Of a stretch of 64,000 nucleotides of DNA, positions 38,844 to 51,252 are shown in pieces. Every line of letters starts with the position of its first letter. Within the stretch, counting starts at the first letter, position 1. The notes below the pieces were generated by a model that was given only the letters and a program-made list of their open reading frames with translations, had not been told where the DNA came from and made no database searches. This stretch comes from Morinoia aosen. Lineage: Eukaryota > Arthropoda > Malacostraca > Amphipoda > Talitridae. The position numbers and the translations under genes were made by a program. The DNA is taken from NCBI GenBank assembly GCA_030386875.1, contig CM059563.1, positions 15,580,001-15,644,000 of the forward strand, given 5' to 3'.

Positions 38844-39852
38844 AAAATTTTGATTGGCTAGTCAGCGGAGCAAATTTTTTTTAAAACTCTATGTTTAATT
38901 CTACAACTGAGTGGATGAATGTAATGATAGACGAAAACCTGGGTGTATTCATGCATGTTCTTAATTTTGAAAAATTTTGCTCAAAGTACTTGAATATTTA
39001 AGGAGTATAATCTCTCCATACAGTAGGCCCTATGGATAAGCCAGACCATAAAACAAGGTAAGCAATAAAGTCTTATTTAAAATTTGTGTCCCAGAATACC
39101 TAGTACTGCAGCACTAACTAAACAAACATGTTACAAACTTCAGTTTTAGGACAAGAAAAGGCAGCAAGTGACCTATGACCAAAACAATGACCTAGCTATG
39201 ACTTTGAAAAAAAAAGCAAGTCAATAATTAAACTCAAATGCCAAATATCTTATTTCTGGAACTCCAGCCCAAACTTTTCCTTTAAACGTCGGTATAGCAA
39301 TGAAGAGCTTGGAGAAAGGAAACTAAAACTGGACTAGTGCTCATAACCAAATAAAAGTGAAGACTAGAACGTTATCCAAACATGTATAAATTATTTGCTT
39401 CGTAGATATTCAGCATTCCTGCTTGTTGGTCACGGTCACCAAGGAGCTCGATTGGAAGGGAAGTAAAATTGGACTGGTACTCATCACAGAATGAAGATGA
39501 AGACCTCCAACGCACATCAAAGTGGCGTGGAACGATCACGCTTCGTGATGTGCTGAGAAGAAGAAAGGAAACTAATGCGCTGGCAACGCGACAAAAGAAG
39601 CAAAACAAAAGAAAACTTGAGTGAACACAATCAAAAGAGGATGATGAATTTCCAATTGTGTTTGAGCAGCTATTTGCAAATTGATATCAATGTAAAAGAA
39701 CGAATTCTCAGATTAGGATTCGAAACAAATCATCGAATTGGAAGAAAAAAATTCTAGAACTAAAGAGACTGATTCATTTCTCAAGTCGAAAAGACGGACA
39801 ATACGTGAGCAACAAGGGGATGCTGTTGTGAGGTTAATGTTGTAAATGAATG

Positions 39853-42800
39853 CAACATGAGAGAGTAACTGATGGTAACATGAAAGAGTAACTGACGGTA
39901 ACATGAGTGAGTAACTGATGGTAACATGAGAGAGTAACTGAGGGTATCATGAGAGAGTAACTGATGGTAACATGAGAGAGTAACTGATGGTAACATGAGA
40001 GAGTAACTGATGGTAACATGAGAGAGTAACTGAGGGTATCATGAGAGAGTAACTGAGGGTATCATGAGAGAGTAACTGATGGTAGCATGGGAGAGTAACT
40101 GATGGTAACATGAGAGAGTAACTGATGGTAACACGAGAGAGTAACTGATGGTAACATGAGAGAGTAACTGATGGTAACATGAGAGAGTAACTGATGGTAA
40201 CATGAGAGAGTAACTGAGGGTATCATGAGAGAGTAACTGAGGGTATCATGAGAGAGTAACTGATGGTAACATGAGAGAGTAACTGAGGGTATCATGAGAG
40301 AGTAACTGATGGTAACATGAGAGAGTAACTGAGGGTATCATGAGAGAGTAACTGAGGGTATCATGAGAGAGTAACTGATGGTAACATGAGAGAGCAACTG
40401 ATGGTATCATGAGAGAGTAACTGATGGTAACATGAGAGAGTAACTGAGGGTATCATGAGAGAGTAACTGATGGTAACATGAGAGAGTAACTGAGGGTATC
40501 ATGAGAGAGTAACTGATGGTAACATGAGAGAGTAACTGAGGGTATCATGAGAGAGTAACTGATGGTATCATGAGAGAGTAACTGATGGTAACATGAAAGA
40601 GTAACTGATGGTAACATGAGAGAGTAACTGATGGTAACATGAGAGAGTAACTGATGGTATCATGAGAGAGTAACTGATGGTATCATGAGAGAGTAACTGA
40701 TGGTAACATGAGAGAGTAACTGATGGTAACATGAGAGAGTAACTGATGGTAACATGAGAGAGTAACTGAGGGTATCATGAGAGAGTAACTGAGGGTATCA
40801 TGAGAGAGTAACTGATGGTAACATGAGAGAGTAACTGAGGGTATCATGAGAGAGTAACTGATGGTAACATGAGAGAGTAACTGAGGGTATCATGAGAGAG
40901 TAACTGAGGGTATCATGAGAGAGTAACTGATGGTAACATGAGAGAGTAACTGATGGTAACATGAGAGAGTAACTGAGGGTATCATGAGAGAGTAACTGAT
41001 GGTATCATGAGAGAGTAACTGATGGTAACATGAGAGAGTAACTGATGGTAACATGAGAGAGTAACTGATGGTAACATGAGAGAGTAACTGAGGGTATCAT
41101 GAGAGAGTAACTGAGGGTATCATGAGAGAGTAACTGATGGTAACATGAGAGAGTAACTGAGGGTATCATGAGAGAGTAACTGATGGTAACATGAGAGAGT
41201 AACTGAGGGTATCATGAGAGAGTAACTGAGGGTATCATGAGAGAGTAACTGATGGTAACATGAGAGAGTAACTGATGGTAACATGAGAGAGTAACTGAGG
41301 GTATCATGAGAGAGTAACTGATGGTATCATGAGAGAGTAACTGATGGTAACATGAAAGAGTAACTGACGGTAACATGAGAGAGTAACTGATGGTAACATG
41401 AGAGAGTAACTGATGGTAACATGAGAGAGTAACTGATGGTAACATGAAAGAGTAACTGACGGTAACATGAGAGAGTAACTGATGGTAACATGAGAGAGTA
41501 ACTGATGGTAACATGAGAGAGTAACTGATGGTAACATGAGAGAGTAACTGATGGTAACATGAGAGAGTAACTGATGGTAACATGAAAGAGTAACTGACGG
41601 TAACATGAGAGAGTAACTGATGGTAACATGAGAGAGTAACTGATGGTAACATGAGAGAGTAACTGATGGTAACATGAGAGAGTAACTGATGGTAACATGA
41701 GAGAGTAACTGAGGGTATCATGAGAGAGTAACTGATGGTAACATGAGAGAGTAACTGATGGTAACATGAGAGAGTAACTGATGGTAACATGAGAGAGTAA
41801 CTGAGGGTATCATGAGAGAGTAACTGAGGGTATCATGAGAGAGTAACTGATGGTAACATGAGAGAGTAACTGATGGTAACATGAGAGAGTAACTGATGGT
41901 AACATGAGAGAGTAACTGATGGTAACATGAGAGAGTAACTGAGGGTATCATGAGAGAGTAACTGATGGTAACATGAGAGAGTAACTGATGGTAACATGAG
42001 AGAGTAACTGATGGTAACATGAGAGAGTAACTGATGGTAACACGAGAGAGTAACTGATGGTAGCATGGGAGAGTAACTGATGGTAACATGAGAGAGTAAC
42101 TGATGGTAACACGAGAGAGTAACTGATGGTAACATGAGAGAGTAACTGATGGTAACATGAGAGAGTAACTGATGGTAACATGAGAGAGTAACTGAGGGTA
42201 TCATGAGAGAGTAACTGAGGGTATCATGAGAGAGTAACTGATGGTAACATGAGAGAGTAACTGATGGTAACATGAGAGAGTAACTGAGGGTATCATGAGA
42301 GAGTAACTGATGGTAACATGAGAGAGCAACTGAGGGTATCATGAGAGAGTAACTGATGGTAACATGAGAGAGTAACTGATGGTAACATGAGAGAGTAACT
42401 GATGGTAACACGAGAGAGTAACTGATGGTAACATGAGAGAGTAACTGATGGTAACATGAGAGAGTAACTGATGGTAACATGAGAGAGTAACTGATGGTAA
42501 CATGATAGAGTAACTGATGGTAACATGAGAGAGTAACTGATGGTAACATGAGAGAGTAACTGATGGTAACATGAGAGAGTAACTGAGGGTAACATGAGAG
42601 AGTAACTGATGGTAACATGAGAGAGTAACTGATGGTAACATGAGAGAGTAACTGAGGGTAACATGAGAGAGCAACTGAGGGTAACATGAGAGAGTAACTG
42701 ATGGTAACATGAGAGAGTAACTGATGGTAACATGAGAGAGTAACTGATGGTAACATGAGAGAGTAACTGATGGTAACATGAGAGAGTAACTGATGGTAAC

Positions 42801-43270
42801 ATGAGAGAGTAACTGAGGGTATCATGAGAGAGTAACTGATGGTAACATGAGAGAGTAACTGATGGTAACATGAGAGAGTAACTGATGGTAACATGAGAGA
42901 GTAACTGAGGGTATCATGAGAGAGTAACTGATGGTAACATGAGAGAGTAACTGATGGTAACATGAGAGAGTAACTGATGGTAACATGAGAGAGTAACTGA
43001 TGGTAACATGAGAGAGTAACTGAGGGTATCATGAGAGAGTAACTGATGGTAACATGAGAGAGTAACTGAGGGTAACATGAGAGAGTAACTGATGGTGACA
43101 TGAGAGAGTAACTGATGGTGACATGAGAGAGCAACTGATGGTAACATGAGAGAGTAACTGATGGTGACATGAGAGAGCAACTGATGGTAACATGAGAGAG
43201 TAACTGATGGTAGCATGGGAGAGTAACTGATGGTAACATGAGAGAGTAACTGATGGTAGCATGGGAGAGT
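39853..43270. repeat. 3.4-kb minisatellite of a 23-bp unit, about 149 copies
   Basis: Unit CATGAGAGAGTAACTGATGG plus TAA. Main variants end CTGATGGTAAC, CTGAGGGTATC or CTGATGGTATC; a rare form has GAAAGAG with CTGACGG. On the minus strand the unit has no stop in any phase, so frames of up to 468 codons arise with a 23-residue period; these are artefacts. Each unit contains GAGAGAG and TAACTG. A 14-unit (322-bp) higher-order repeat is visible from about 40741. The array lies within intron 1 of the Vsx-like gene. Confidence 0.97.
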
Positions 43271-43719
43271 TAATGAATGAACGTCTATGTATTCCTACGA
43301 ATAAACACACACATGCGTACTATAGGTACACCTCGTGAGTAGCCCGAGTTAAGTGCGCTGGCTACATATATGCACAAAGTCTTGCATATATGTCAATAGC
43401 GTACATTTGGAGTTAGCTTCTTGCAATAATCTTGCAATTGAATATGAGCGATTTTGTTAGTTCGACTATATCGAGCATAACAGATAAATACGAGGACATT
43501 TTTGTGTTAATTCCAGATTTGATTGTAATGGCCTGGAGCCCTGAGCTGCTGTGATGACATCGTTACATATTTTAGCGGAGTAAAAAAAAAGATTAAAAAA
43601 AATAATTATTATAGAGAGGAAAATTCCCCTCAAACTGAATTCTTGCATGTACGGCTTAGGTATCCTTGGAATAATGCCACTGATGGAATTTGATGAATAA
43701 CTCGCATAAACCTGAACTG

Positions 43720-44235
43720 GTTTAAAATTTCGCGCAGAAAGCCCCGGGCGCATATTTGGCGATATTTTTACGGTCTCCGTTGTTCGGAAGGCGGATAGCG
43801 ACGTGGGTTCCTCGGAGTGATTGACGTCTTGGTTTTGTGGCCGATGACAAACCTGAGCAAAAGCGCACAAAACAATGAGCCGCCCTGCCCCGGCGTTCCC
43901 AGCTAAAGAATGCGCGAACATCGCCCGCCGCAAAACGACGAACCATCGCATCCTTTTCTATGCAAAAGAACAGCGCACGCACGCACGCATACACGTATGT
44001 TCATATATATACATGGCTGCTGTGGTGTTAAGGACAAAAATGCACGGAGAATAGCCGCCCCAACCAGGGCCGCGATCGATTGGTGCAGCTTCCTGTGGGT
44101 CGATGGGGGCAGAAGAGCTGGTTGCTCACAATATTTGTGTTCGGCAGGGCGCCAGCAGACCGTTGCTCCACGCGGAGTAGCTGCACCGCACTCCTTCCCG
44201 GCTCAGCTTTTGTGCCACTGTCCCTCTAAGGTTTT
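43720..44235. promoter_or_regulatory. GC-rich intronic segment, possible enhancer
   Basis: A half-kilobase block of raised GC in AT-rich intron, starting about 450 bp after the 23-bp array. It carries ACAAAACAATG (SOX-type core, about 43866-43876), ATGCAAA (POU octamer-like, 43960-43966), a GCACGCACGCACGCATACAC run and ATCGATTGG. These motifs are seen directly; enhancer function is inferred from composition and position in a developmental homeobox gene. Confidence 0.25.
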
Positions 44236-44774
44236 CCCCTGGTAATTTTTAACAAGGATTCTGGCGATGGTTCATGAAAACGTAATTTTGTTTCGTATTT
44301 TTTTCGTGCTCAATTAATGCAGCGTGGTATTGTGTGAGTTATTGGGGAAAATTATGAACCAGTTTCCATTCCATGAGAGGGGATAGGGTCAAACGCGTGC
44401 AACGCTCTGCTTTGTAGCAAAAGGTCAAAACGAGAATAAGTAAGATAATGCTGATGGTGGAGATCATGCAAAGACGCGATGACAATGAATCTAATCGAAA
44501 CTGTGGATTAGAACGATAACAACAAAGAAAGTCATCAGTATATCTAAGACAAAACAGACTGTACACTCACTAAAAATAATAAAAAATTACTTATTTTAAT
44601 CAAAGGGGTTATGAAGGAGATACCATACTAATAATGAAGGCAAAGCAAATACTGCCTATATATAGGAAGCAGAGACGGCTATACGTTACTTAGCAGATAC
44701 GAAAAAATATGTATGAATTTGTTTTATATGTTTTTATGAAAAACATATAAATATGTTTTTCTGTATGAAAAAAT

Positions 44775-44857
44775 ATTGCTACTGTACGAATCAGATATTG
44801 CTGCTGTAAAAAGCAGATACTGCTACTGTAGGAAGCAGAGACTGGTACAGTAGGAAG
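44775..44857. repeat. 22-bp tandem repeat, about 3.8 units
   Basis: Units start at 44775, 44797, 44819 and 44841, each like ATTGCTACTGTACGAATCAG. Just upstream (44723-44751) is a perfect 13-bp inverted repeat, TTTATATGTTTTT, around ATG. Confidence 0.8.
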
Positions 44858-45089
44858 TTCTAACAATTACGGTGATCAGTTCGCTAAACACTGTAGCAGC
44901 TGTCCTGTTCGGTGTATAATATGACCCCGGTGGCACTCAACACACCTTTCAACAAATCGATTTCTGGAAGATATTAGCGCAAATTGACCGGGCAAACTCA
45001 GGGTACATCATCACAAGTATAATGGATCCCCACACACGGAGCTTGTGTTCCCACACGGTTCTCCTCGGACAGAAATGCGCAAATCTATT

Positions 45090-45265
45090 CGTCGTATGTA
45101 GTTATTTAATCCGCATGTGCTATCAGCCAGTACAAAATAGTGTCGTACTCCATATGTGCGTCCCAGCAGCATGAAATAATGATGTATTCCCTGTGTGCCA
45201 CCAGCAGCACACATGAAGAGAGCAGCATGAATTAATGCTACTCTCCGTACGTGCTACCAATCAGC
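45090..45265. repeat. Degenerate tandem repeat, roughly 50-bp period
   Basis: Recurring blocks of the form TGTGC-CCAGCAGCATGAA-TAATG and CTCCGTACGTGCTACC-CAGCAC. At least three diverged units. A minus-strand open frame here shows the same internal repetition and is not a credible gene. Confidence 0.5.
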
Positions 45266-45654
45266 ACGGAAAGAACGCAGGGTACTTACTTAACTACTAA
45301 GTCTTCAGCTGCTCGATCACGGGTGCATGATACGCATGAATTTTCGCATCAATGTAGTTTTCTTCGGATTACAAATAAACAGAAATCTCCGTAAGTTTAG
45401 CAAAAAGTTAATTGTGGATTACTGTGGTATACTGAGTTTGTCTCGCAAGCGAAAAAAACTCCAGAGGAATGTAACATTCAGTACGTCAATTTCAAAGTTA
45501 CACAACAGTTTTTTTAACATATAATGTCCGTTTAATTGCATTAATTCTTGTTCTATTATTTTTTAATGAGATTTCTTTTATTTTCAACATTAGCCTCAAA
45601 CATTAATACGCTGCAGTATTACTTTTCTATTGGACCATTTTGCGAGAGATTACT

Positions 45655-45925
45655 TCTGTTCGCACGCTCCCTCATCGCAAGCTATTTTGGTGGGCCGTCC
45701 GCAAAGATAAAGCTTTAGCGTGAAATATTGGAATATTTCGAGGGTGGAAGGTAGGCGCGCCTGGCAATAATGGGAGCTGCTGATTGGCCAATAGAGAGCC
45801 CCGCGTCTCACCTGCCCTACCTTCCTACCTCACACCTGGCCACCGCGCCTCCCATTGGCCAGCCAAAAGTCCTGCGAATTTTTCCTTAATTAGAAGGGCT
45901 GTTATGCCCGTAATTGCCTCCAAGG
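45655..45925. promoter_or_regulatory. Motif-dense intronic element with CCAAT dyads and TTAATTAG
   Basis: Within 270 bp: palindrome GAAATATTGGAATATTTC (45722-45739, two central bases unpaired); ATTGGCCAAT, two overlapping CCAAT boxes as a perfect palindrome (45783-45792); a further ATTGG at 45854; two CACCTG E-boxes (45809 and 45833); and TTAATTAG (45886-45893), a homeodomain-type site that Vsx proteins themselves could bind. GC is raised compared with flanks. Looks like a promoter or enhancer; no exon is evident. Confidence 0.35.
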
Positions 45926-46837
45926 CAAACACTTTTGCCCATACTTAATGAGGCCTTCGATCTATTCCACCACGGGGATGGTGTTGTCACTTCATATTTT
46001 ACGTTGGGCTGTGCTACTCATGTATACAGACTGAATAATTTCATCACGTTCACCGCGATGGGCTATGCGGAAGATCAATATTCAACTCAAATTTAACGTC
46101 AATTTTAGTGTGCTATTTTCAAAATGGCTCACTAAAATTTAGTTTCATTTGGCTTTTAGCTTGTGTAGAGTACTAACAAAAATTAAGTTTGCAACCACTG
46201 GTCAGTTAGCAACATTTAAAAAAAATCCCTCCGTGTACAGTGGCGGCACACGTCGTGACCAACGAGTTAAAATATATGGGCTAAACATTTCAGCAGCGTA
46301 GTTTAGCTCATCTAAACATTTTTATTCTCGGCTTTATCTTCACAAAAACTTACCAACATTATTTAGTTAGACCATTATTATTCAAAAGCGTGTAAGTTTT
46401 CGCAATTGTAAATCACTTATAACTTATACGCTATCACCTTATATCAATTCCATTTTATACAGCTAAAAATTAACCGATGCTTGGTTCAAGTTAAGAATAA
46501 CCGGATCTAACTTTTACGTATGTCAATATAAGTTCGCATTAGATGATATCGTACAACTCGATTATTGACTGTACGGTGGCTGTGATCGCCTGTGAGGGAT
46601 AAGGACGGACGTGTACACAGGCATAGGGCATAAAACAGAGATTATTTTTTAGTAATGATATATTGACTATAAAAAAGCATTCCAGCGTCATTTAAATTAA
46701 GCCAAATGACATATTAATTGACGTTGTCGTCTGCTCACCTGTTCATTGATTCATGTTTCATCGTTAGTTTAAAGTTATTGTGTGTAGGTGTTGGCTTAGG
46801 TGAAAACCAACGGCGTTTTAGCAAAATGCTTATCTAC

Positions 46838-46841
46838 ACAC

Positions 46842-46875
<34 letters not shown>

Positions 46876-46876
46876 T
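46838..46876. repeat. AC/AT/GT dinucleotide microsatellite
   Basis: ACACACATATAT running through a TA tract into TGTGTGTGTGT; the whole tract is close to a palindrome. Confidence 0.9.
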
Positions 46877-47237
46877 TAAACCTAATTATGGTCAAAATTC
46901 AAAGGCAGATATTAAATGCGGCATTTCCAACTAACAATTAACGTGCTTTCCAACATCGACGTGCTTTCTCTTCAAAAATCTTCCGTGAACATCCTTTGAT
47001 TACAGGACAGCATAAAAATATAAGCACAGATATAATTACCGCAGCATGTCAAGTTTTCAGCACTCGTTGTTTTTTGCAAAGAACGAAATACATAACACAC
47101 AAAATTTATCTTCACATGTTGTCCCACAAAGTTATCTTCACCTCATCAAAGAAATTCTTTACTGAGCTGCGTCTGCTTCTCTGTGCAGACTGACACATCA
47201 AATACAAACTGACCAATTTTCGAGCGACAAAAAGATA

Positions 47238-47606
47238 GATTTTATTAGATGAGATTATATAGTTAGTTTCAGCATCCCTAATCGCTTAAAAAAGAGCATA
47301 TCGAAGAGAAGAAGGAGGAAGGCACCATTTAGTATGGGATAAGGGAATGCGGAATCTATGCAGCAGGGCATATATGAACAGTAAGTTGAGAAAGAAGATC
47401 ATGAAACAAGATAAAAGTTAAAGATGATAGTTACAGGTCCTGAAAAACAGGACAGCAGGGACCGAAAAAGGTGGTCCTTGACATTACAAAAAAACATTTT
47501 ATTTCAACAAAAAGAGGCCTACCTAACTCTCAGCTCGGGCCCTCACACATTTCCCCTGGGAGTACCAATTCCCATAGATACAATATAGTTGTATCCCCCT
47601 TAGGGT
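47238..47606 (-). mobile_element. Short retroposon family A, copy 3 (longest), with 12-bp target duplication
   Basis: A 369-bp element flanked by direct repeats GACAAAAAGATA (47226-47237 and 47607-47618). Its body matches 10944-11271 and about 25636-26000, sharing GGCACCATTTAGTATGG, ATCATGAAACAAG, ACCGAAAAA and GCTCGGGCCCTCACA. Minus orientation is inferred because the lower-coordinate end is rich in TTATTAG-type sequence (TAATAA when reversed), like a retroposon tail. No coding capacity and no clear tRNA-type promoter were seen. SINE-like or a short non-autonomous non-LTR element. Confidence 0.8.
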
Positions 47607-48639
47607 GACAAAAAGATATGAAATAAGAATTTTTTGGCGTTTTTACACCGTATAGTAGAGTACAGCCGGCAGCCTGAGTTCTTTTAAGTTGATTTGACTA
47701 CGCTACGGCCTGCATCAAGTATCCTAAAAAAAGTCGAACTAAAGAAGAAATTAAATTGCCAACAGTGCAATAGTGCGATGTGACGACGCAAAATGTTTTG
47801 AAAAACCAGCATCAGAACTTGAAGAGGCACGTACAGCTGCCAGAAATGCTGAGTAAAATATTCAGGGGCTGTTTCCCAAACAAAGTCTTCTTACCGATTT
47901 ATATTATTTGTAGCTCATTCTCAACCGAGTTCAATTGACGTTTTGACATAGTACATCATATACAAGTCTCGTGAACATACACATGGAAGATAAACGCTCT
48001 CACCTCACTCTTTCTTTGTTTTCCCATCTGTAGCGTGCATGCTGTGTGACAAACGTATGTAAAATGCATGCGCCGATAATTTTTTGTCGCCACGCGGAAT
48101 GTTGGTGATGTCACTCGAGATTGGCTCGCGAAGTTTTAATGGCTCTCCTATGAGTTTACCAAAGAATTCTTTTAAAAATTCTTACTACTTTCTACCACTT
48201 GATCTCAATCATAAAGAAGCTTTTATCTAATACGCAACTCATTAGCCCTTTCATTATGAAAATTAAGGCCTTTTCATCTTCTAAAACACTATTTAATTGT
48301 ACGACTTACGCATTGTGTACGTGAGGCAAACCGCTGAGTTCAAGTTGTCTGTATATCTCACTGAAGAGAGGTGTGAAAGATTATGGAATTGTGAGTTAAA
48401 TGTTTTTTTTTTAGAATGCTAATTGCCATCCGTATAGGGGTCACAAAAACTTCAAAATATTAGCTTGAGGTACCTTGAATGTGGTTTCATGAGTAAACAG
48501 ACATTCACTTCTGAATTAATAGTCAACTGACAAGTTATTCTTGAATTATACAAAACTCTTCTTGGAGCCGTAGCTTTCGGGGCATGGGACAAACAACCGT
48601 CACCCAAAGACGTCACGAGAAATGCAATATTTTCAAAGC

Positions 48640-49000
48640 CCATTTAGAGTGAGGGGGCCGTGGCTGAAGAGCAATTGAATTAACTCCGCAATTACGCGTG
48701 TGTACCCAATTTGAAAGGCGAGGAACGTTGCATTGAGGGCAAGTCGTATGTGTTATCCTGTGCCTGCACCGCCACCCCTGCCAGCCCGGCTGCCAGCCCC
48801 GCCGCCGCGTCCGTGCCCCCCGCGGTGTCCATTATGGGCGCCTTTCTCGCACTAATCAAGCAATTTGGTGCATGATTGCGGCGTGCAGGGCCCCGGCGCC
48901 TGTCACGGCCACCTGCCCGCACTAATTGACCGGCGCACCCGGACAGGGGGAGCTGGGCGCGCAGCTCTGCTGGGGAGTCTCTGCCGACCAAAAATGGGGA
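48640..49000. promoter_or_regulatory. GC-rich intronic segment with homeodomain-type sites
   Basis: Strongly GC-rich compared with its flanks. It contains ACTAATCAAG (48851), TGATTG nearby, a CACCTG E-box (48910-48915) and CTAATTGACC (48922-48931). A 99-codon minus-strand frame crosses it but is Ala/Gly/Arg-rich without a recognisable domain. Candidate regulatory element; function inferred. Confidence 0.25.
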
Positions 49001-51204
49001 CTCTTGATATCTTCACTGATGTTGGCTGTTTATAAAACGTTCATTCTGAGACCTCATTCGAAACTCAAAGCCTAAAAAGCAATCCTCAAACATCATAGCT
49101 TTAGTTAAACAGTTTTTCTGACATAGATGAGTAGATTTTAAACCATTCTTAAAAATTTAAATAGTTAACTAAAGAATCTGAGATTATCCTTGCAAAGCTT
49201 ACGTACGAACCAGGGAAGTTAGTTCTTTCAAGTCATTTAAAATATTGCGCCACAACAACCAAAGAAGTCTTGTCGTATGAGAGCATCTTATCAGTGCCAT
49301 CAACAACGAGATGCAAACCCCATTTCTGATAAAATCTGAATATGCACGTGTTGCTGCAGTTCTTAATTTTGACCTCAGTCAAGAAGTAGGATACCTGTGT
49401 CTGTGATAAGCACGGATTATTTGATTGTGTGTTTTTGCCGGTGTGACTCGTAATAATTGTGCCTACATTTTGCGATTATTCTATAGATTCATTTACCGTT
49501 ATATTTGATTTGAACCGTCACTAAACATTCTATAATGATTTATTGTTAGATTTTTACGAGTGTAGGAACAACGTTAATGCTTAGTTTACTCATATATATT
49601 TTCTTCATTTGCAGAACGAGACCCATATTATTTTCAACCCGTAGCCGTTCAGTATAGCCACCGTAACTTCAGCAGCCATTCATTGTAACTTCTGTAGCCT
49701 TTACTGTTTCCTCTCATCGGAACTACCCATAACTGTGATGTTGATACCGATCAGCAGAAAACAAAAATGTGAATTTAAAGACTATAATTTCCATTTGAAT
49801 GCGCTCTTGTTGATTTTGTGTTCGGTAAAACCAGTGGTAAATGAATAACTAAGGCCGGTGATGCCAAGCGAAGGTGTGTGGCGCCTTCAGCACGTATACA
49901 AGCTCTGAAACGACTCATATTGGAAACGATTGTAAAAAACTGTTGCATTAATTGATAAATGATCTTCAACGAACAATGTCCTCAGTAAACGTTATTAATA
50001 GGCTTGATTCAAGTATTCAGTGTTAAAAGGCATCTCTATATCCAATCAGGCCATAAGCCCCGCAACTAGAAATGCGGTTATTGTTTAAACAAGTTCATTT
50101 ATTTCACTGACCCACAAGCCATAAATATGCGAGAGGATTCTTCCGCTCTGCTGCTCTCGAAGTGCAACTGATCATCACATAAGCACGTTTAGAGCTGAGC
50201 CCGTCCCTGGCCTTGATATTCAGCATCTGAAGAGAGAAGTCTTCTCTCAGCTGCGCACATTCAATCGAACCGTATGAGTTTGATATCGTTGGCAGTTCGC
50301 GCTTTTTGATAATTGCTTAACTTTATGATGCTACAATGTGTTCATGATGGTGAAGTATTGTTATGCAGTGAAAATAATTTACGCAAGAGTAAATATGCTC
50401 CACAAGCTTCGCTATTTGTTGAAAGAGTAATTAAACATGATATTTTTGAGTTCGAATCTAACGAATCAGGTTACTATTACACAAGACTCGGAGTGAGTTT
50501 TGAACCATTTTGACAGTTGTTGAGGCTAATATAAAATTTCTCTCTCATTTACCTGTCCGAACTGAACACGACCACATTTACAAAAAAATATGAACATATT
50601 TGTATAAAGGAATGAAATTTCTACGGAATAGATATACAGTACATAAGAGCTCTACACAATTTTAGATGCGTTTAAAAAATTTTTACGTAAATTGTACGCA
50701 TTCCATATGTATTCCTGAGTATGTGAAGTAGTGTACGATTGTGGAAGAGGAACCAATTGTGGTGGGTCATGGTAGCCGGTTAATGCGGTAAGTGCTTACA
50801 GTTATAATTGAATGGAACAGGTATTTGAAATGGTTGGTTACAAAAGGTAGTAGTATAGCATGTGATTAGATTCGGTAAACAAAGCAGGTGACTGTATTAG
50901 TTGATGACAGTAGATGATTGAAAGAGATAAATAATTTTAGCCGGTTGCATACGATTAACAGTAGACTCACGTATTGAAATAGATAAATTATTGAATTAGA
51001 TGAAGTATTGAAGTATATTAAGTACTAAAGCAGGTAAAAAATTTTAGCCGGTCGCATAACAGTAGACTAAAATGATGACTTGACGATTGGTTTTACACTG
51101 TATTTTTTGCTGACAAGCGTAGAAAATTAAGTAGGTAACCTTCAAAAAAGTACAATTTTCTCTTATATTATCGTTATTATTGAGTGATGAATTGTAACAA
51201 TTTT

Positions 51205-51252
51205 TTAACGGTTTTCAAACTTCAAAATTATTTGAGTTTGAAAACCATTAAC
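51205..51252. repeat. Short inverted repeat (hairpin) in intron 1
   Basis: GGTTTTCAAACT is mirrored by AGTTTGAAAACC (12 bp perfect). Pairing continues inwards (one bulged T, then CAAA/TTTG) to a loop of about four bases, and outwards for about four more. It is 630 bp upstream of exon 2. Confidence 0.7.

Noticed and set aside
38277-38853. Overlapping open frames on both strands (Ala/Thr/Arg and Cys/Val/Ala repeat peptides)
   Set aside because: Products of 24-bp and 21-bp tandem repeats whose lengths are multiples of three.
39853-43270. Many minus-strand open frames up to 468 codons (MLPSVTLSCYHQ repeats)
   Set aside because: The 23-bp unit has no stop in any minus frame, so long frames are automatic. 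The different frames give the same 23-residue cycle; no gene signals flank it.
39853-43270. CRISPR array
   Set aside because: Units are directly adjoining without unique spacers, and the host is a eukaryote; this is a minisatellite.
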